DNA of 26,444 bases. Source: RGIG1828 sp045541875. Its GTDB lineage: Bacteria > Bacillota > Clostridia > UMGS1810. Below are positions 1-6,107 of the stretch, in pieces; the first letter of the stretch is position 1; each line of letters begins with the position of its first letter. The notes beneath the pieces were generated by a model, which saw only the letters and a list, made by a program, of their open reading frames with translations, searched no databases and was not told the origin of the DNA. The position numbers and the translations under genes are program-made. Where the stretch lies: the NCBI GenBank assembly GCA_045541875.1, contig JAZQJX010000053.1:1-26444 (forward strand), given 5' to 3'.

Positions 1-34
1 GCTTTTCAAAAAAATTTGCACGGCAATATAATTA

Positions 35-76
35 TTTTTTACTGTATAGGAACGAAGTTTCCTATACAGTAAAAAA
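35..76. repeat. Perfect 18-bp palindrome with 6-nt loop
   Basis: The arms are T6-ACTGTATAGG-AA (35-52) and its exact reverse complement (59-76), separated by CGAAGT. It lies in the untranslated region before the first gene. The T-run precedes the stem and the A-run follows it, so neither strand gives the usual stem-then-U-tract terminator. It could be an mRNA-end hairpin, a protein-binding palindrome or a relic of a small transposable element. Its core ACTGTATA recurs in the hairpin elements near 3611 and 20696. An outer, AT-rich inverted pair (TTTTCAAAAAA at 3-13, TTTTTTGAAAA at 100-110) brackets it but may be chance. Confidence 0.6.
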
Positions 77-148
77 GCATGGTTCATTAAATTAGTTTCT
101 TTTTTGAAAAATAATTAATTCTAAAATGTGCGAAAAGGAGATTTAAAA

Positions 149-991
149 ATGAAAATAGGAGTAAGTTCATATTCTTTTATAAAATATCTTTCAGATGGCA
201 GAATGAATCTTAAGGATGTCATAAAAAAAGCAAGAGAGATAGGCTTTGATGCCATAGAATTCATTGGCTTTGAAGATGAAAACTTTTCTTTGGATTTTGC
301 AAGAGAAATTAAAGATGAGGCAAAAAACAACAATATTGAAATATCAGCCTATGTGACAGGAGCAAATCTTTTGAAAGAAGGAGATGAACTTTCAGAAGAA
401 ATTAAAACTCTAAAAAAACATATTGATATTGCCGAGATACTTGGCACAAAACTTTTCAGGTATGATGTTGCAGGGCAACTTCCGAGATTCATGTCTTTTG
501 AAATGGCTCTTGAAAAGGTAGTGGATTCAATGAGAGAAATTGCAGACTATGCAAAAGAAAAAGGCGTGATGACAATGATTGAAAATCATGGCCGTGCTTT
601 TCAGGATGCCTACAGAATGGAAAAAGTGTATAACGCAGTAAATCATGAAAATTTCAGTTTGCTTGTTGACATAGGAAACTTTGCCTGCGTTGATGAAGAC
701 AGCGTGAAAAGCGTTTCAAGACTTGCAAATCTGGCATCACATGTTCACGTCAAAGATTTTATCATAAAACCTTTTGAAATAGGGCAGAAAGAAGACGATT
801 GCTTTGTTACAAGAGGGGCAAATCGTCTTTATGGAACAACACCCGGCGATGGGGATATAAAATCTGTTCAATGCATTGAAATACTGAAAAAAGCAGGATA
901 TGACGGATATATTGACATTGAGTACGAAGGCACGGAAGATTGCATAGTTGCACTTGAAAAAGCACTCAGATATGTCAGATCCGTTTGTTGA
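149..991 (+). CDS. Sugar phosphate isomerase/epimerase-like TIM-barrel protein (AP endonuclease 2 family)
   Basis: This is a 280-residue protein of the xylose-isomerase-like TIM-barrel superfamily. These are metal-dependent cytoplasmic enzymes that isomerise or epimerise sugars, inositols or keto-sugars. Barrel-strand motifs are visible in order: an N-terminal GVSSYSF strand, the mid-protein IENHG strand with a likely metal-binding Glu, LVDIGNF, HVHVKDF with candidate metal-binding His, and a C-terminal GYIDIEYEG strand. Length is normal for the family. An in-frame ATG at 128 exists, but the ribosome site AAAGGAG (134-140) sits correctly only for the ATG at 149. The next gene has its own promoter, so this looks monocistronic or the end of an operon starting outside the window. 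The substrate cannot be told. Family is confident, reaction is not. Confidence 0.85.
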   Translation: MKIGVSSYSFIKYLSDGRMNLKDVIKKAREIGFDAIEFIGFEDENFSLDFAREIKDEAKNNNIEISAYVTGANLLKEGDELSEEIKTLKKHIDIAEILGTKLFRYDVAGQLPRFMSFEMALEKVVDSMREIADYAKEKGVMTMIENHGRAFQDAYRMEKVYNAVNHENFSLLVDIGNFACVDEDSVKSVSRLANLASHVHVKDFIIKPFEIGQKEDDCFVTRGANRLYGTTPGDGDIKSVQCIEILKKAGYDGYIDIEYEGTEDCIVALEKALRYVRSVC

Positions 992-1000
992 ATTTTTGTG

Positions 1001-1029
1001 TTGACTTTATCGGTTTAGTGTGATAAAAT
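1001..1029 (+). promoter_or_regulatory. Sigma-A-type promoter for the amino-acid ABC importer
   Basis: TTGACT (1001-1006) and TAAAAT (1024-1029) are separated by 17 nt, with an extended TGA just before the -10. It lies directly after the isomerase stop and about 40 nt before the binding-protein start, whose ribosome site is AAGGAGA at 1054-1060. Confidence 0.75.
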
Positions 1030-1068
1030 AGTAAAAAGTTAAACAATGTTTTTAAGGAGAGACAAAAA

Positions 1069-1941
1069 ATGAAAAAAATAATCAGTACATTATTGGCAGT
1101 TCTTATGGTTGTTGTGTGTTTTGGCGCTTGCCAGAGCAAAGATGTTGCAGAAGATGTTCCTGCAGTTGTAAGTGATTTTGATTACATAAAAGACAACGGC
1201 AAACTTGTAATCGGTATCACTGACTATGCTCCCATGAACTATCTTGATGATGCAAATGAATGGACAGGTTTTGACACAGAATTTGCTCAGGCTGTTTGTG
1301 AAAAACTCGGCGTTGAAGCGGAATTTGTTGAAATTGAATGGGAAAGCAAATTTATTTCTCTTAAAGCAAAAGATATTGACTGTATCTGGAACGGCATGAC
1401 AATTTCTGAAGAAGTTCTCAATAACACAAGTTGTTCAGATGCTTATGCAAGAAATGCTCAGGTTGTAGTTGTAAAAGCAGATAAAGCAGCAGAGTATACT
1501 GATGCTGAATCCATGAAAGACCTTACATTTGCTGTAGAAGCAGGTTCTGCAGGTGCTGCAGCAGCAGAAGAAAACAACTTTGCAAATGTTGTAGAAGTTG
1601 TTGCACAGTCAGATGCACTTCTCGAAGTTGTAAGCGGTTCTGCTGATGCTTGTATCATCGACCTTACAATGGCAAATGCAATGATCGGTGAGGGTACAAG
1701 TTATGATAACCTCGCAAAATCAATTGAACTTACAGAAGAAGAATATGGTATCGGATTCAGAAAAGATTCAGACCTTACAGCGAAAGTTAACGAACTTATG
1801 GTAGAACTCACTCAGGACGGCACACTTCCTGCACTTGCAGAAAAATATGATGTTGTTCTTGCAAAAGGTCTTGCATCACTTGTTCCCGAAGAAGTTGCAG
1901 ATTCTGCAGTTGATTCTGCAGTAGCATCTGATGCAGAATAA
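1069..1941 (+). CDS. Amino-acid ABC transporter substrate-binding lipoprotein
   Basis: This is a 290-residue extracellular solute-binding protein of family 3 (bacterial periplasmic-type). The N terminus is a lipoprotein signal: Lys-rich start, hydrophobic stretch, then the lipobox FGAC with the lipidated Cys at residue 21. The ligand-binding fold begins with the typical LVIGITDYAPMNY strand and the GFDTEFAQAVCEKLG signature of polar amino-acid binding proteins. Membrane-anchored outside the cell, it would hand the ligand to the permease and ATPase encoded just downstream. The C-terminal tail (about 20 residues) is an Ala/Asp/Ser-rich low-complexity extension with VDSAV-type repeats, beyond the usual end of the fold. 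The ligand, probably a polar amino acid, is inferred from family and operon only. Confidence 0.92.
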   Translation: MKKIISTLLAVLMVVVCFGACQSKDVAEDVPAVVSDFDYIKDNGKLVIGITDYAPMNYLDDANEWTGFDTEFAQAVCEKLGVEAEFVEIEWESKFISLKAKDIDCIWNGMTISEEVLNNTSCSDAYARNAQVVVVKADKAAEYTDAESMKDLTFAVEAGSAGAAAAEENNFANVVEVVAQSDALLEVVSGSADACIIDLTMANAMIGEGTSYDNLAKSIELTEEEYGIGFRKDSDLTAKVNELMVELTQDGTLPALAEKYDVVLAKGLASLVPEEVADSAVDSAVASDAE

Positions 1942-1974
1942 TAAACGTAATCAATTTTAAAATATTCAGGCATA

Positions 1975-2001
1975 TGGCAGTAGGCATAAAGCCTATTGCC
2001 A
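1975..2001 (+). terminator. Attenuator-like hairpin between binding protein and permease genes
   Basis: TGGCAGTAGGC (1975-1985), a 5-nt loop, then GCCTATTGCCA (1991-2001) pair with one G-U. No tight U-tract follows. Such hairpins between a binding-protein gene and its permease commonly stabilise or partly terminate the message, so that binding protein is made in excess. That role is inferred. Confidence 0.55.
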
Positions 2002-2062
2002 TTGCTTGCGTAAAGATAAAATTTTGCTCCTTTATATTAAGGACAATTAAAGGAAGATTCAT

Positions 2063-2770
2063 ATGTTTATACAGGTTAGTTTAAGTCTTTTGGAAGGCTT
2101 TGGAAAAACCTTTGAAATTTTCATACTCACTCTTTTGTTTGCTCTGCCTCTTGGCTTGATAATAAGTTTTGGTTCAATGTCTAAAATTAAAATTATCAAA
2201 TGGATAATAAGGACATTCATATGGATTATCAGGGGTACTCCTCTGATGCTTCAACTCATTGTCATATATTTTGGACCGGGACTCATAGGCAGCACGGCTC
2301 AGGAGTGGATAAGAACAGGAGCAATGTCAGGCCCCTTTGTAGAGTGGCTTGCCTCATGGCATGTTTTTGACCGCTTTTTTGCATTGATGCTTGCATTCGT
2401 AATCAATTACGCCTGCTATTTTTCCGAGATTTTCCGTGGCGGTATAGAGTCTATTCCCACAGGTCAGTATGAGGCAGGACAGGTCCTTGGAATGACAAAG
2501 GTGCAGGTGTTTTTTAAAGTTGTTCTTATGCAGGTTGTCAAGAGAATAATTCCGCCTATGAGCAATGAATTTATAACACTTGTAAAGGATACATCCCTTG
2601 CAAGAATAATTGCTGTTTATGAGATTATCTATAACGCTCAGAAGTTTATTAAGTCAGCAGGTCTTTTGTGGCCGCTTTTCTTCACTGCGGTATACTATCT
2701 TGTATTTTGCGGTGCGCTTACACTTATTTTTGGCTATGTTGAGAAAAAACTCGACTATTACAAAATATAA
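2063..2770 (+). CDS. Amino-acid ABC transporter permease (HisM/GlnP family)
   Basis: This 235-residue membrane protein is the channel half of the polar amino-acid importer. It has several hydrophobic segments, and the N-terminal block contains the LLEGFGKTFEIF...LPLGLIISF pattern typical of His/Glu/Gln transporter permeases. The EAA loop that docks on the ATPase is visible around residues 134-157 (GQYEAGQVLGMTKVQVFFKV). Length matches the family. It starts 121 nt after the binding protein and ends 11 nt before the ATPase, so the three form one operon. Two copies would assemble with two ATPase subunits in the membrane. Confidence 0.92.
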   Translation: MFIQVSLSLLEGFGKTFEIFILTLLFALPLGLIISFGSMSKIKIIKWIIRTFIWIIRGTPLMLQLIVIYFGPGLIGSTAQEWIRTGAMSGPFVEWLASWHVFDRFFALMLAFVINYACYFSEIFRGGIESIPTGQYEAGQVLGMTKVQVFFKVVLMQVVKRIIPPMSNEFITLVKDTSLARIIAVYEIIYNAQKFIKSAGLLWPLFFTAVYYLVFCGALTLIFGYVEKKLDYYKI

Positions 2771-2781
2771 GGAGGCAGGTT

Positions 2782-3570
2782 ATGAGTATTCTTAAAGTAG
2801 ATAATATATTTAAAAGATTCGGAAAAACAGAAGTCTTAAAAGGTGTCGGTTTTGAAATGGAAGAGGGAGAAGTTCTTTCTATCCTCGGTTCATCGGGAAG
2901 CGGTAAAACCACACTTCTAAGATGTATAAATTTCCTTGAAAAAGCAGATGAAGGAAAGATTCTTGTTGATGGAAATGTAGTATTTGATGCTTCGGATAAA
3001 TCAAAAATGACACCTGCCAAGATCAGAAAAGCCCAACTTAATTTTGGAATGGTATTTCAGTCTTTCAATCTTTTTCCGCAGTATAATGTTCTGGACAATG
3101 TAACACTTGCTCCAAAACTTCTTGCAAAAGAGAGACCTGACTGGAAAGAAAATAAAAAACAGATAACAGAGCATATTGTTGAAGATGCAAAAAAAATTCT
3201 TGAAAGGGTAGGACTTTCGGACAAACTCGAAAGTTATCCATGTCAACTTTCGGGGGGACAGCAACAAAGGGTTTCTATCGCAAGAGCGCTTGCATTAAAA
3301 CCGAAAATCCTTTTCTTTGATGAGCCAACATCTGCTCTTGATCCTGAACTTACCGGTGAAATTCTGAAAGTTATCAAAAATCTTGCAAAAGAACATATTA
3401 CAATGGTAATTGTAACCCATGAAATAGGGTTTGCCAAAAATGTGTCTGACCGCATAATTTTTATGGATAACGGTGTTATTGCCGAAGAGGGGACACCTGA
3501 TGAGGTTATAAATCATCCGAAAAATGAAAGAACAAAAGTCTTTCTTAATCTGATAGGTCAAAAAGAATAA
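2782..3570 (+). CDS. Amino-acid ABC transporter ATP-binding protein (GlnQ/HisP family)
   Basis: This 262-residue cytoplasmic ATPase energises the importer. Visible motifs are Walker A GSSGSGKTT (36-44), Q-loop Gln at about 93, signature LSGGQ (156-160), Walker B ILFFDE (176-181) with the D-loop SALD following, and the switch His at about 213 in VTHE. All catalytic residues are intact. The ribosome site AAGGAGG lies just after the permease stop. A terminator hairpin follows at 3586-3610, closing the operon. An insertion-like stretch rich in Lys/Glu (about 116-135) between the Q-loop and signature is somewhat longer than in close GlnQ relatives, but within family variation. Confidence 0.95.
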   Translation: MSILKVDNIFKRFGKTEVLKGVGFEMEEGEVLSILGSSGSGKTTLLRCINFLEKADEGKILVDGNVVFDASDKSKMTPAKIRKAQLNFGMVFQSFNLFPQYNVLDNVTLAPKLLAKERPDWKENKKQITEHIVEDAKKILERVGLSDKLESYPCQLSGGQQQRVSIARALALKPKILFFDEPTSALDPELTGEILKVIKNLAKEHITMVIVTHEIGFAKNVSDRIIFMDNGVIAEEGTPDEVINHPKNERTKVFLNLIGQKE

Positions 3571-3585
3571 ATATTATAGTATTAA

Positions 3586-3610
3586 GGAGACAGCATGGGG
3601 CTGTCTCTTT
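3586..3610 (+). terminator. Rho-independent terminator of the ABC importer operon
   Basis: GAGACAGC (3587-3594), a 5-nt loop, then GCTGTCTC (3600-3607) followed by TTT form a GC-containing 8-bp stem. The right arm and the bases after it (TGTCTC-T-TTAACTGTATAA) recur almost exactly in the hairpin at 20679-20756. Confidence 0.75.
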
Positions 3611-3642
3611 AACTGTATAATAAGATATATCGGAGCGATTAT

Positions 3643-3966
3643 ATGTATTATGTTTATATTTTAAAATGTGAAGATGATTCTCTGTATTCCGGAATAACCA
3701 CTGATGTTAAAAGACGTTTTTCGGAACACCTTTTGGGAAAATCACTTTCTGCAAAATATACCCGTTCAAGAAAAGCAAAGTCAATAGAGGCAGTGTGGAG
3801 TTGTGAATCAAGGTCTGATGCTTCAAAACTTGAATGGAAACTGAAAAAACTTAATCACAAACAAAAAAAGGAACTCATAAAGAGTCCCTTGATTTTAGAA
3901 AACCTGATGGGTGAAGAATTTGAAATTCAAAATTACACCTATGAGCCGTCATTATTGATCATCTGA
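3643..3966 (+). CDS. GIY-YIG domain nuclease-like protein (UPF0213/YhbQ type)
   Basis: This is a 107-residue stand-alone GIY-YIG protein. The family-defining motif appears as YVY (3-5) and YSG (15-17), followed by the conserved Arg region DVKRRFSEH and a basic segment (YTRSRKAKS). Such small proteins are related to the nuclease domains of SLX1 and UvrC and are thought to act on branched or damaged DNA, but their cellular role is poorly defined. The ribosome site GGAG (3632-3635) precedes the ATG. The gene converges on the HD-domain gene, and the two coding regions overlap by 15 nt at their 3' ends. The C-terminal 20 residues are lineage-variable. Confidence 0.88.
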   Translation: MYYVYILKCEDDSLYSGITTDVKRRFSEHLLGKSLSAKYTRSRKAKSIEAVWSCESRSDASKLEWKLKKLNHKQKKELIKSPLILENLMGEEFEIQNYTYEPSLLII

Positions 3967-4536
3967 CGGTTCAAGGAAATATGTAGCCTCCATATCGGCA
4001 GTTGAAAGAGCAAATGCAAGAGGAAACATTTCAAAAGCATTTCCTACGTTGTTCTTATCTTCCGTTCCCGAAAATCCCATATGATATCTTATGGCAAATG
4101 CTTCTTCCCTTGTCAGACGCATATATCCTGATATGATATATACGGATTTTTCGCCGTGGCCGTAGGGGAGTTTGTCGTCATATGAATATGTAGGCACCTG
4201 ACGCCACACTCCTGACGGATCTTTCACATTTCTTGTTGAAGGCTTGTATATGTTGATTTTACAAAGGTCGTGAAGAAGTGCAACAATTGCAATTGATTCA
4301 TCGGATGCAGTGAGACCGTAGGTTTCTTTCACTCTTTCTCTTTCCATATAATCTTTTAAACATTCATACACATTAAGACTGTGCTGGCAAAGTCCGCCTG
4401 CAAAACTTGAGTGAAATCTTGCACTTGCAGGGGCAGTAAAAAAATCGCTGCTGTCTGTGAGATAGGCAAGAAGTTTGTCTGCACCTTCTCTTTTTATGAA
4501 TTGGTTGTATATTTCAATAAATTTTTCTTTGCTCAT
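3952..4536 (-). CDS. HD-domain phosphohydrolase-like protein
   Basis: This 194-residue protein has the HD metal-binding signature: His52 in GGLCQHSLNVYE, the HD pair at His89-Asp90 in VALLHDLCKI, and further downstream His residues (in YGHGEKS and AIRYHMG) that could complete the site. HD proteins are metal-dependent phosphohydrolases acting on nucleotides or nucleic acids. The substrate here is unknown. The start is supported by AAGAGGTGAT just upstream on the minus strand. A TGATATAAT extended -10 lies about 25 nt further upstream. The 3' end overlaps the GIY-YIG gene by 15 nt, so the two genes probably terminate against each other. Similar short HD proteins are also seen on phages and conjugative elements. 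Confidence 0.85.
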   Translation of the reverse strand: MSKEKFIEIYNQFIKREGADKLLAYLTDSSDFFTAPASARFHSSFAGGLCQHSLNVYECLKDYMERERVKETYGLTASDESIAIVALLHDLCKINIYKPSTRNVKDPSGVWRQVPTYSYDDKLPYGHGEKSVYIISGYMRLTREEAFAIRYHMGFSGTEDKNNVGNAFEMFPLAFALSTADMEATYFLEPSDDQ

Positions 4537-4552
4537 AATATCACCTCTTAAA

Positions 4553-4561
4553 GTTATTATA
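4553..4561 (-). promoter_or_regulatory. Extended -10 element for the HD-domain gene
   Basis: On the minus strand the sequence is TGA-TATAAT (TATAAT at 4561-4556, with TGA immediately upstream at 4564-4562). The matching -35 position holds TTTTAT, a weak match, as is common with extended -10 promoters. Confidence 0.45.
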
Positions 4562-4611
4562 TCACACTATTATTTAAAATAAAAGAAAAATTTTAAGTGG
4601 GTTGTGCATAA

Positions 4612-4998
4612 ATAAGTGCACCAAAGATAAGGACAACCGCACAATTAAAACAAAGTGCCTTTGAACTTGACGAAAGAATCAGAAAGATACTTGAACAGCA
4701 GGCGGAAAAGTACGGCGAAATGAAAAAGGGTGAGATGCCGTCAAGAAATGTTACAATCCCAAAAGAAACCGATGCAGGAAAGGTCAGAACATTTCAGAGA
4801 ACGGCAATTGAGGCTGATTCTGTAAGTGATGAGGCTGCACGTGAAATTGCTGAAAGTATTGCAAATGAAGAACTTTCATCCGTATACGGTGTTGTAAGCA
4901 ACAAATTGACAAAAAAATGGTGTCAATTGGTGTCAATTGGTGTCAAATCGTATCAAATCGTAATTACTCACAAACGCAAAAAACCGTTTAAATACTGA
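4612..4998 (+). pseudogene. Truncated fragment of a large phage/conjugative-element protein
   Basis: The frame is open from a stop at 4609 to a stop at 4996-4998, but there is no ribosome site in front of any ATG (the first ATG is at 4720). The coding-like part runs from about 4633 to 4906 and reads as charged helices (ELDERIRKILEQQ), then KYGEMKKGEMPSRNVTIPK, then KVRTFQRTAIEADSVSDE and a VVSNK end. From memory, this pattern (helix, KYG-x-KKGE-P-R, IPK, RT-x-x-EA, SDE, V-S-(N/D)-K) matches a segment of very large multidomain proteins carried by gut Firmicutes phages and conjugative elements. It is truncated at both ends. After VVSNK the frame runs into tandem 10-bp repeats and the tRNA terminator, where the translation is meaningless. 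Its position at the 3' end of a tRNA gene fits an integration relic. Confidence 0.6.
4921..4960. repeat. Four tandem 10-bp repeats, candidate integrase arm sites
   Basis: Two identical TGTCAATTGG units (4921-4930, 4931-4940) are followed by TGTCAAATCG (4941-4950) and TATCAAATCG (4951-4960), for a consensus of TRTCAAWTSG with one helical turn per unit. ATTGAC at 4905-4910 is an inverted half-copy. The array sits between the decayed mobile-element fragment and the 3' end of tRNA-Pro. This is where tyrosine integrases keep arm-type binding sites at the end of an integrated element. The role is inferred from position. Confidence 0.6.
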
Positions 4999-5025
4999 AT
5001 TTACCAGCATTCAAACGGGTTTTTA
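4979..5025 (-). terminator. Terminator after the tRNA-Arg/tRNA-Pro transcript
   Basis: On the minus strand AAACCCGTTT (5022-5013) pairs with AAACGGTTT (4989-4981) across a loop of about 23 nt. A run of six T follows the GG, giving a terminator just downstream of tRNA-Pro. The structure is roughly symmetrical, so it could also stop plus-strand transcription. Confidence 0.6.
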
Positions 5026-5029
5026 AAAG

Positions 5030-5102
5030 TCGGAGTGACAGGACTTGAACCTGCGGCCCCTAGACCCCCAGTCTAGTGCGCTACCAGCTGCGCTACACCC
5101 CG
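5030..5102 (-). tRNA. tRNA-Pro (anticodon GGG)
   Basis: On the minus strand a complete cloverleaf folds. The acceptor arm is CGGGGTG/CACTCCG, followed by U8-A9, D stem GCGC, anticodon stem CTAGA/TCTAG with loop CTGGGGG (anticodon GGG), and T arm with GGTTCAAGTCC. The discriminator base is A. No CCA is encoded. It is co-transcribed with the upstream tRNA-Arg, 8 nt away. Its 3' end faces the mobile-element fragment and repeat array. Confidence 0.95.
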
Positions 5103-5110
5103 ATATATGA

Positions 5111-5184
5111 CGCGCCTAAGTGGATTCGAACCACCGGCCTAACGCTTAGGAGGCGTTCGCTCTATCCTGCTGAGCTATAGGCGC
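5111..5184 (-). tRNA. tRNA-Arg (anticodon CCT)
   Basis: On the minus strand the acceptor is GCGCCTA/TAGGCGC. The D arm is AGCTCAGCAGGATAGAGC, the anticodon stem AACGC/GCGTT with loop CTCCTAA (anticodon CCT), and the T arm GGTGGTTCGAATCCACT. The discriminator is G and no CCA is encoded. This is the first gene of a two-tRNA transcript driven from 5227-5255. Confidence 0.95.
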
Positions 5185-5226
5185 ATACAATACAAATCCA
5201 TCCGGCACTTTTTCAAGCACCTTGTT

Positions 5227-5255
5227 ATAATACAATAAAAAACAGCTTTTGTCAA
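5227..5255 (-). promoter_or_regulatory. Promoter of the tRNA-Arg/tRNA-Pro operon
   Basis: On the minus strand a consensus TTGACA (5255-5250), a 17-nt spacer and TATTAT (5232-5227) precede tRNA-Arg by about 40 nt. This strength is typical for stable RNA genes. Confidence 0.85.
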
Positions 5256-5342
5256 GGATATTTCATAAAAAAATTAGATAAATTTAAGGTTTCACAAAAC
5301 ATTCTATTTGACATTATACACAAACGAATGTAAAAACTTACC

Positions 5343-5371
5343 TTGACTATATTTATATATTATGATAGAAT
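5343..5371 (+). promoter_or_regulatory. Promoter of the walRK operon
   Basis: TTGACT (5343-5348), a 17-nt spacer and TAGAAT (5366-5371) lie about 37 nt before the start of walR. A second TTGACA at 5308-5313 has no convincing -10 partner. No WalR box was found in this upstream region. Confidence 0.75.
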
Positions 5372-5408
5372 AATATTGGAGTTTTGTATAACGTTAAGGA
5401 GGTAGTCA

Positions 5409-6104
5409 TTGAATATGGAAAATAAAATACTTGTTGTAGATGACGAAAAGCCAATAGTTGACATACTTAAGATAAATCTTGAAAAAAACGGATATAAAGT
5501 AATTGTAGCATACGACGGAGAAACGGCGGCGGAAATGGCGTATTCGCAGGAACCTGATCTTATTTTGCTTGATGTTATGCTTCCAAAGATGGATGGATTC
5601 AGTGTTTGCCGTAAAATAAGGGAAAAACTTGCAGTCCCGATTATTATGCTTACTGCAAGAGAAGAAGAAGTTGACAAGGTTCTTGGCCTTGAACTCGGTG
5701 CTGATGATTATATGACAAAACCATTCAGTTTAAGAGAACTTATGGCAAGAGTAAAGGCAAATCTCAGACGTACACAGATTGTTAACCAACCTGAATCCGG
5801 TGCGGAAATTCTTTCTTTTGGAGAACTTGTTATTGACTCTGAAAAGTATGAAGTGAAAAAAAGGGGAGAGGTTATTCCTTTGACCTTCAGAGAATTTGAA
5901 CTTCTTAAGTTCCTTGCGACTAAGAAAGGGAAAATATTTACCCGTGAACAACTTCTCAATAAAGTGTGGGACTATGAGTTTTACGGAGACGTTCGCACGG
6001 TGGATGTAACAATAAGAAGATTAAGAGAAAAGATTGAAGATAACCCAAGTCTTCCTGCATATATTATCACAAAACGTGGTGTGGGATATTATTTCGGAGC
6101 ATAA
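5409..6104 (+). CDS. walR: Two-component response regulator WalR (YycF)
   Basis: This 231-residue OmpR-family regulator is the DNA-binding half of the essential cell-wall homeostasis system of Gram-positive bacteria. The receiver domain has the acidic pair at 11-12, phosphoacceptor Asp55 in LLDVMLPKMDG, the conserved Thr (LTA, about 82) and Lys104 (TKPF). The winged-helix DNA-binding domain ends with the highly WalR-like block VRTVDVTIRRLREKIEDNPS and KRGVGYYF. AAGGAGG (5396-5402) is best spaced for the TTG at 5409. An in-frame ATG at 5415 is the alternative start. It is followed after 3 nt by walK. Two matches to the WalR target sequence occur downstream (7915-7931 and 11171-11187). Confidence 0.95.
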   Translation: MNMENKILVVDDEKPIVDILKINLEKNGYKVIVAYDGETAAEMAYSQEPDLILLDVMLPKMDGFSVCRKIREKLAVPIIMLTAREEEVDKVLGLELGADDYMTKPFSLRELMARVKANLRRTQIVNQPESGAEILSFGELVIDSEKYEVKKRGEVIPLTFREFELLKFLATKKGKIFTREQLLNKVWDYEFYGDVRTVDVTIRRLREKIEDNPSLPAYIITKRGVGYYFGA

Positions 6105-6107
6105 TTT

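Noticed and set aside
41..70. Resemblance of the palindrome to the yeast FRT arm (GTATAGGAAC...)
   Set aside because: Only about ten bases match, the spacer and arm order differ, and a natural bacterial palindrome is a simpler explanation.
1458..1658. Antisense Ala/Thr/Ser-rich reading frame under the binding-protein gene
   Set aside because: Its composition mirrors the GCA-rich sense strand of a conserved gene, with no start signals of its own.
3616..3621. TATAAT as a promoter -10 for the GIY-YIG gene
   Set aside because: No matching -35 exists at 16-18 nt upstream, and the bases belong to a sequence repeated in another hairpin. Left unassigned.
4921..4960. Short CRISPR-like array
   Set aside because: Repeats are 10 bp and directly tandem with no spacers, so they are not CRISPR.
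5308..5313. TTGACA as a second walR promoter
   Set aside because: The -10 position holds TAAAAA, a poor match, and the better TTGACT/TAGAAT pair lies just downstream.
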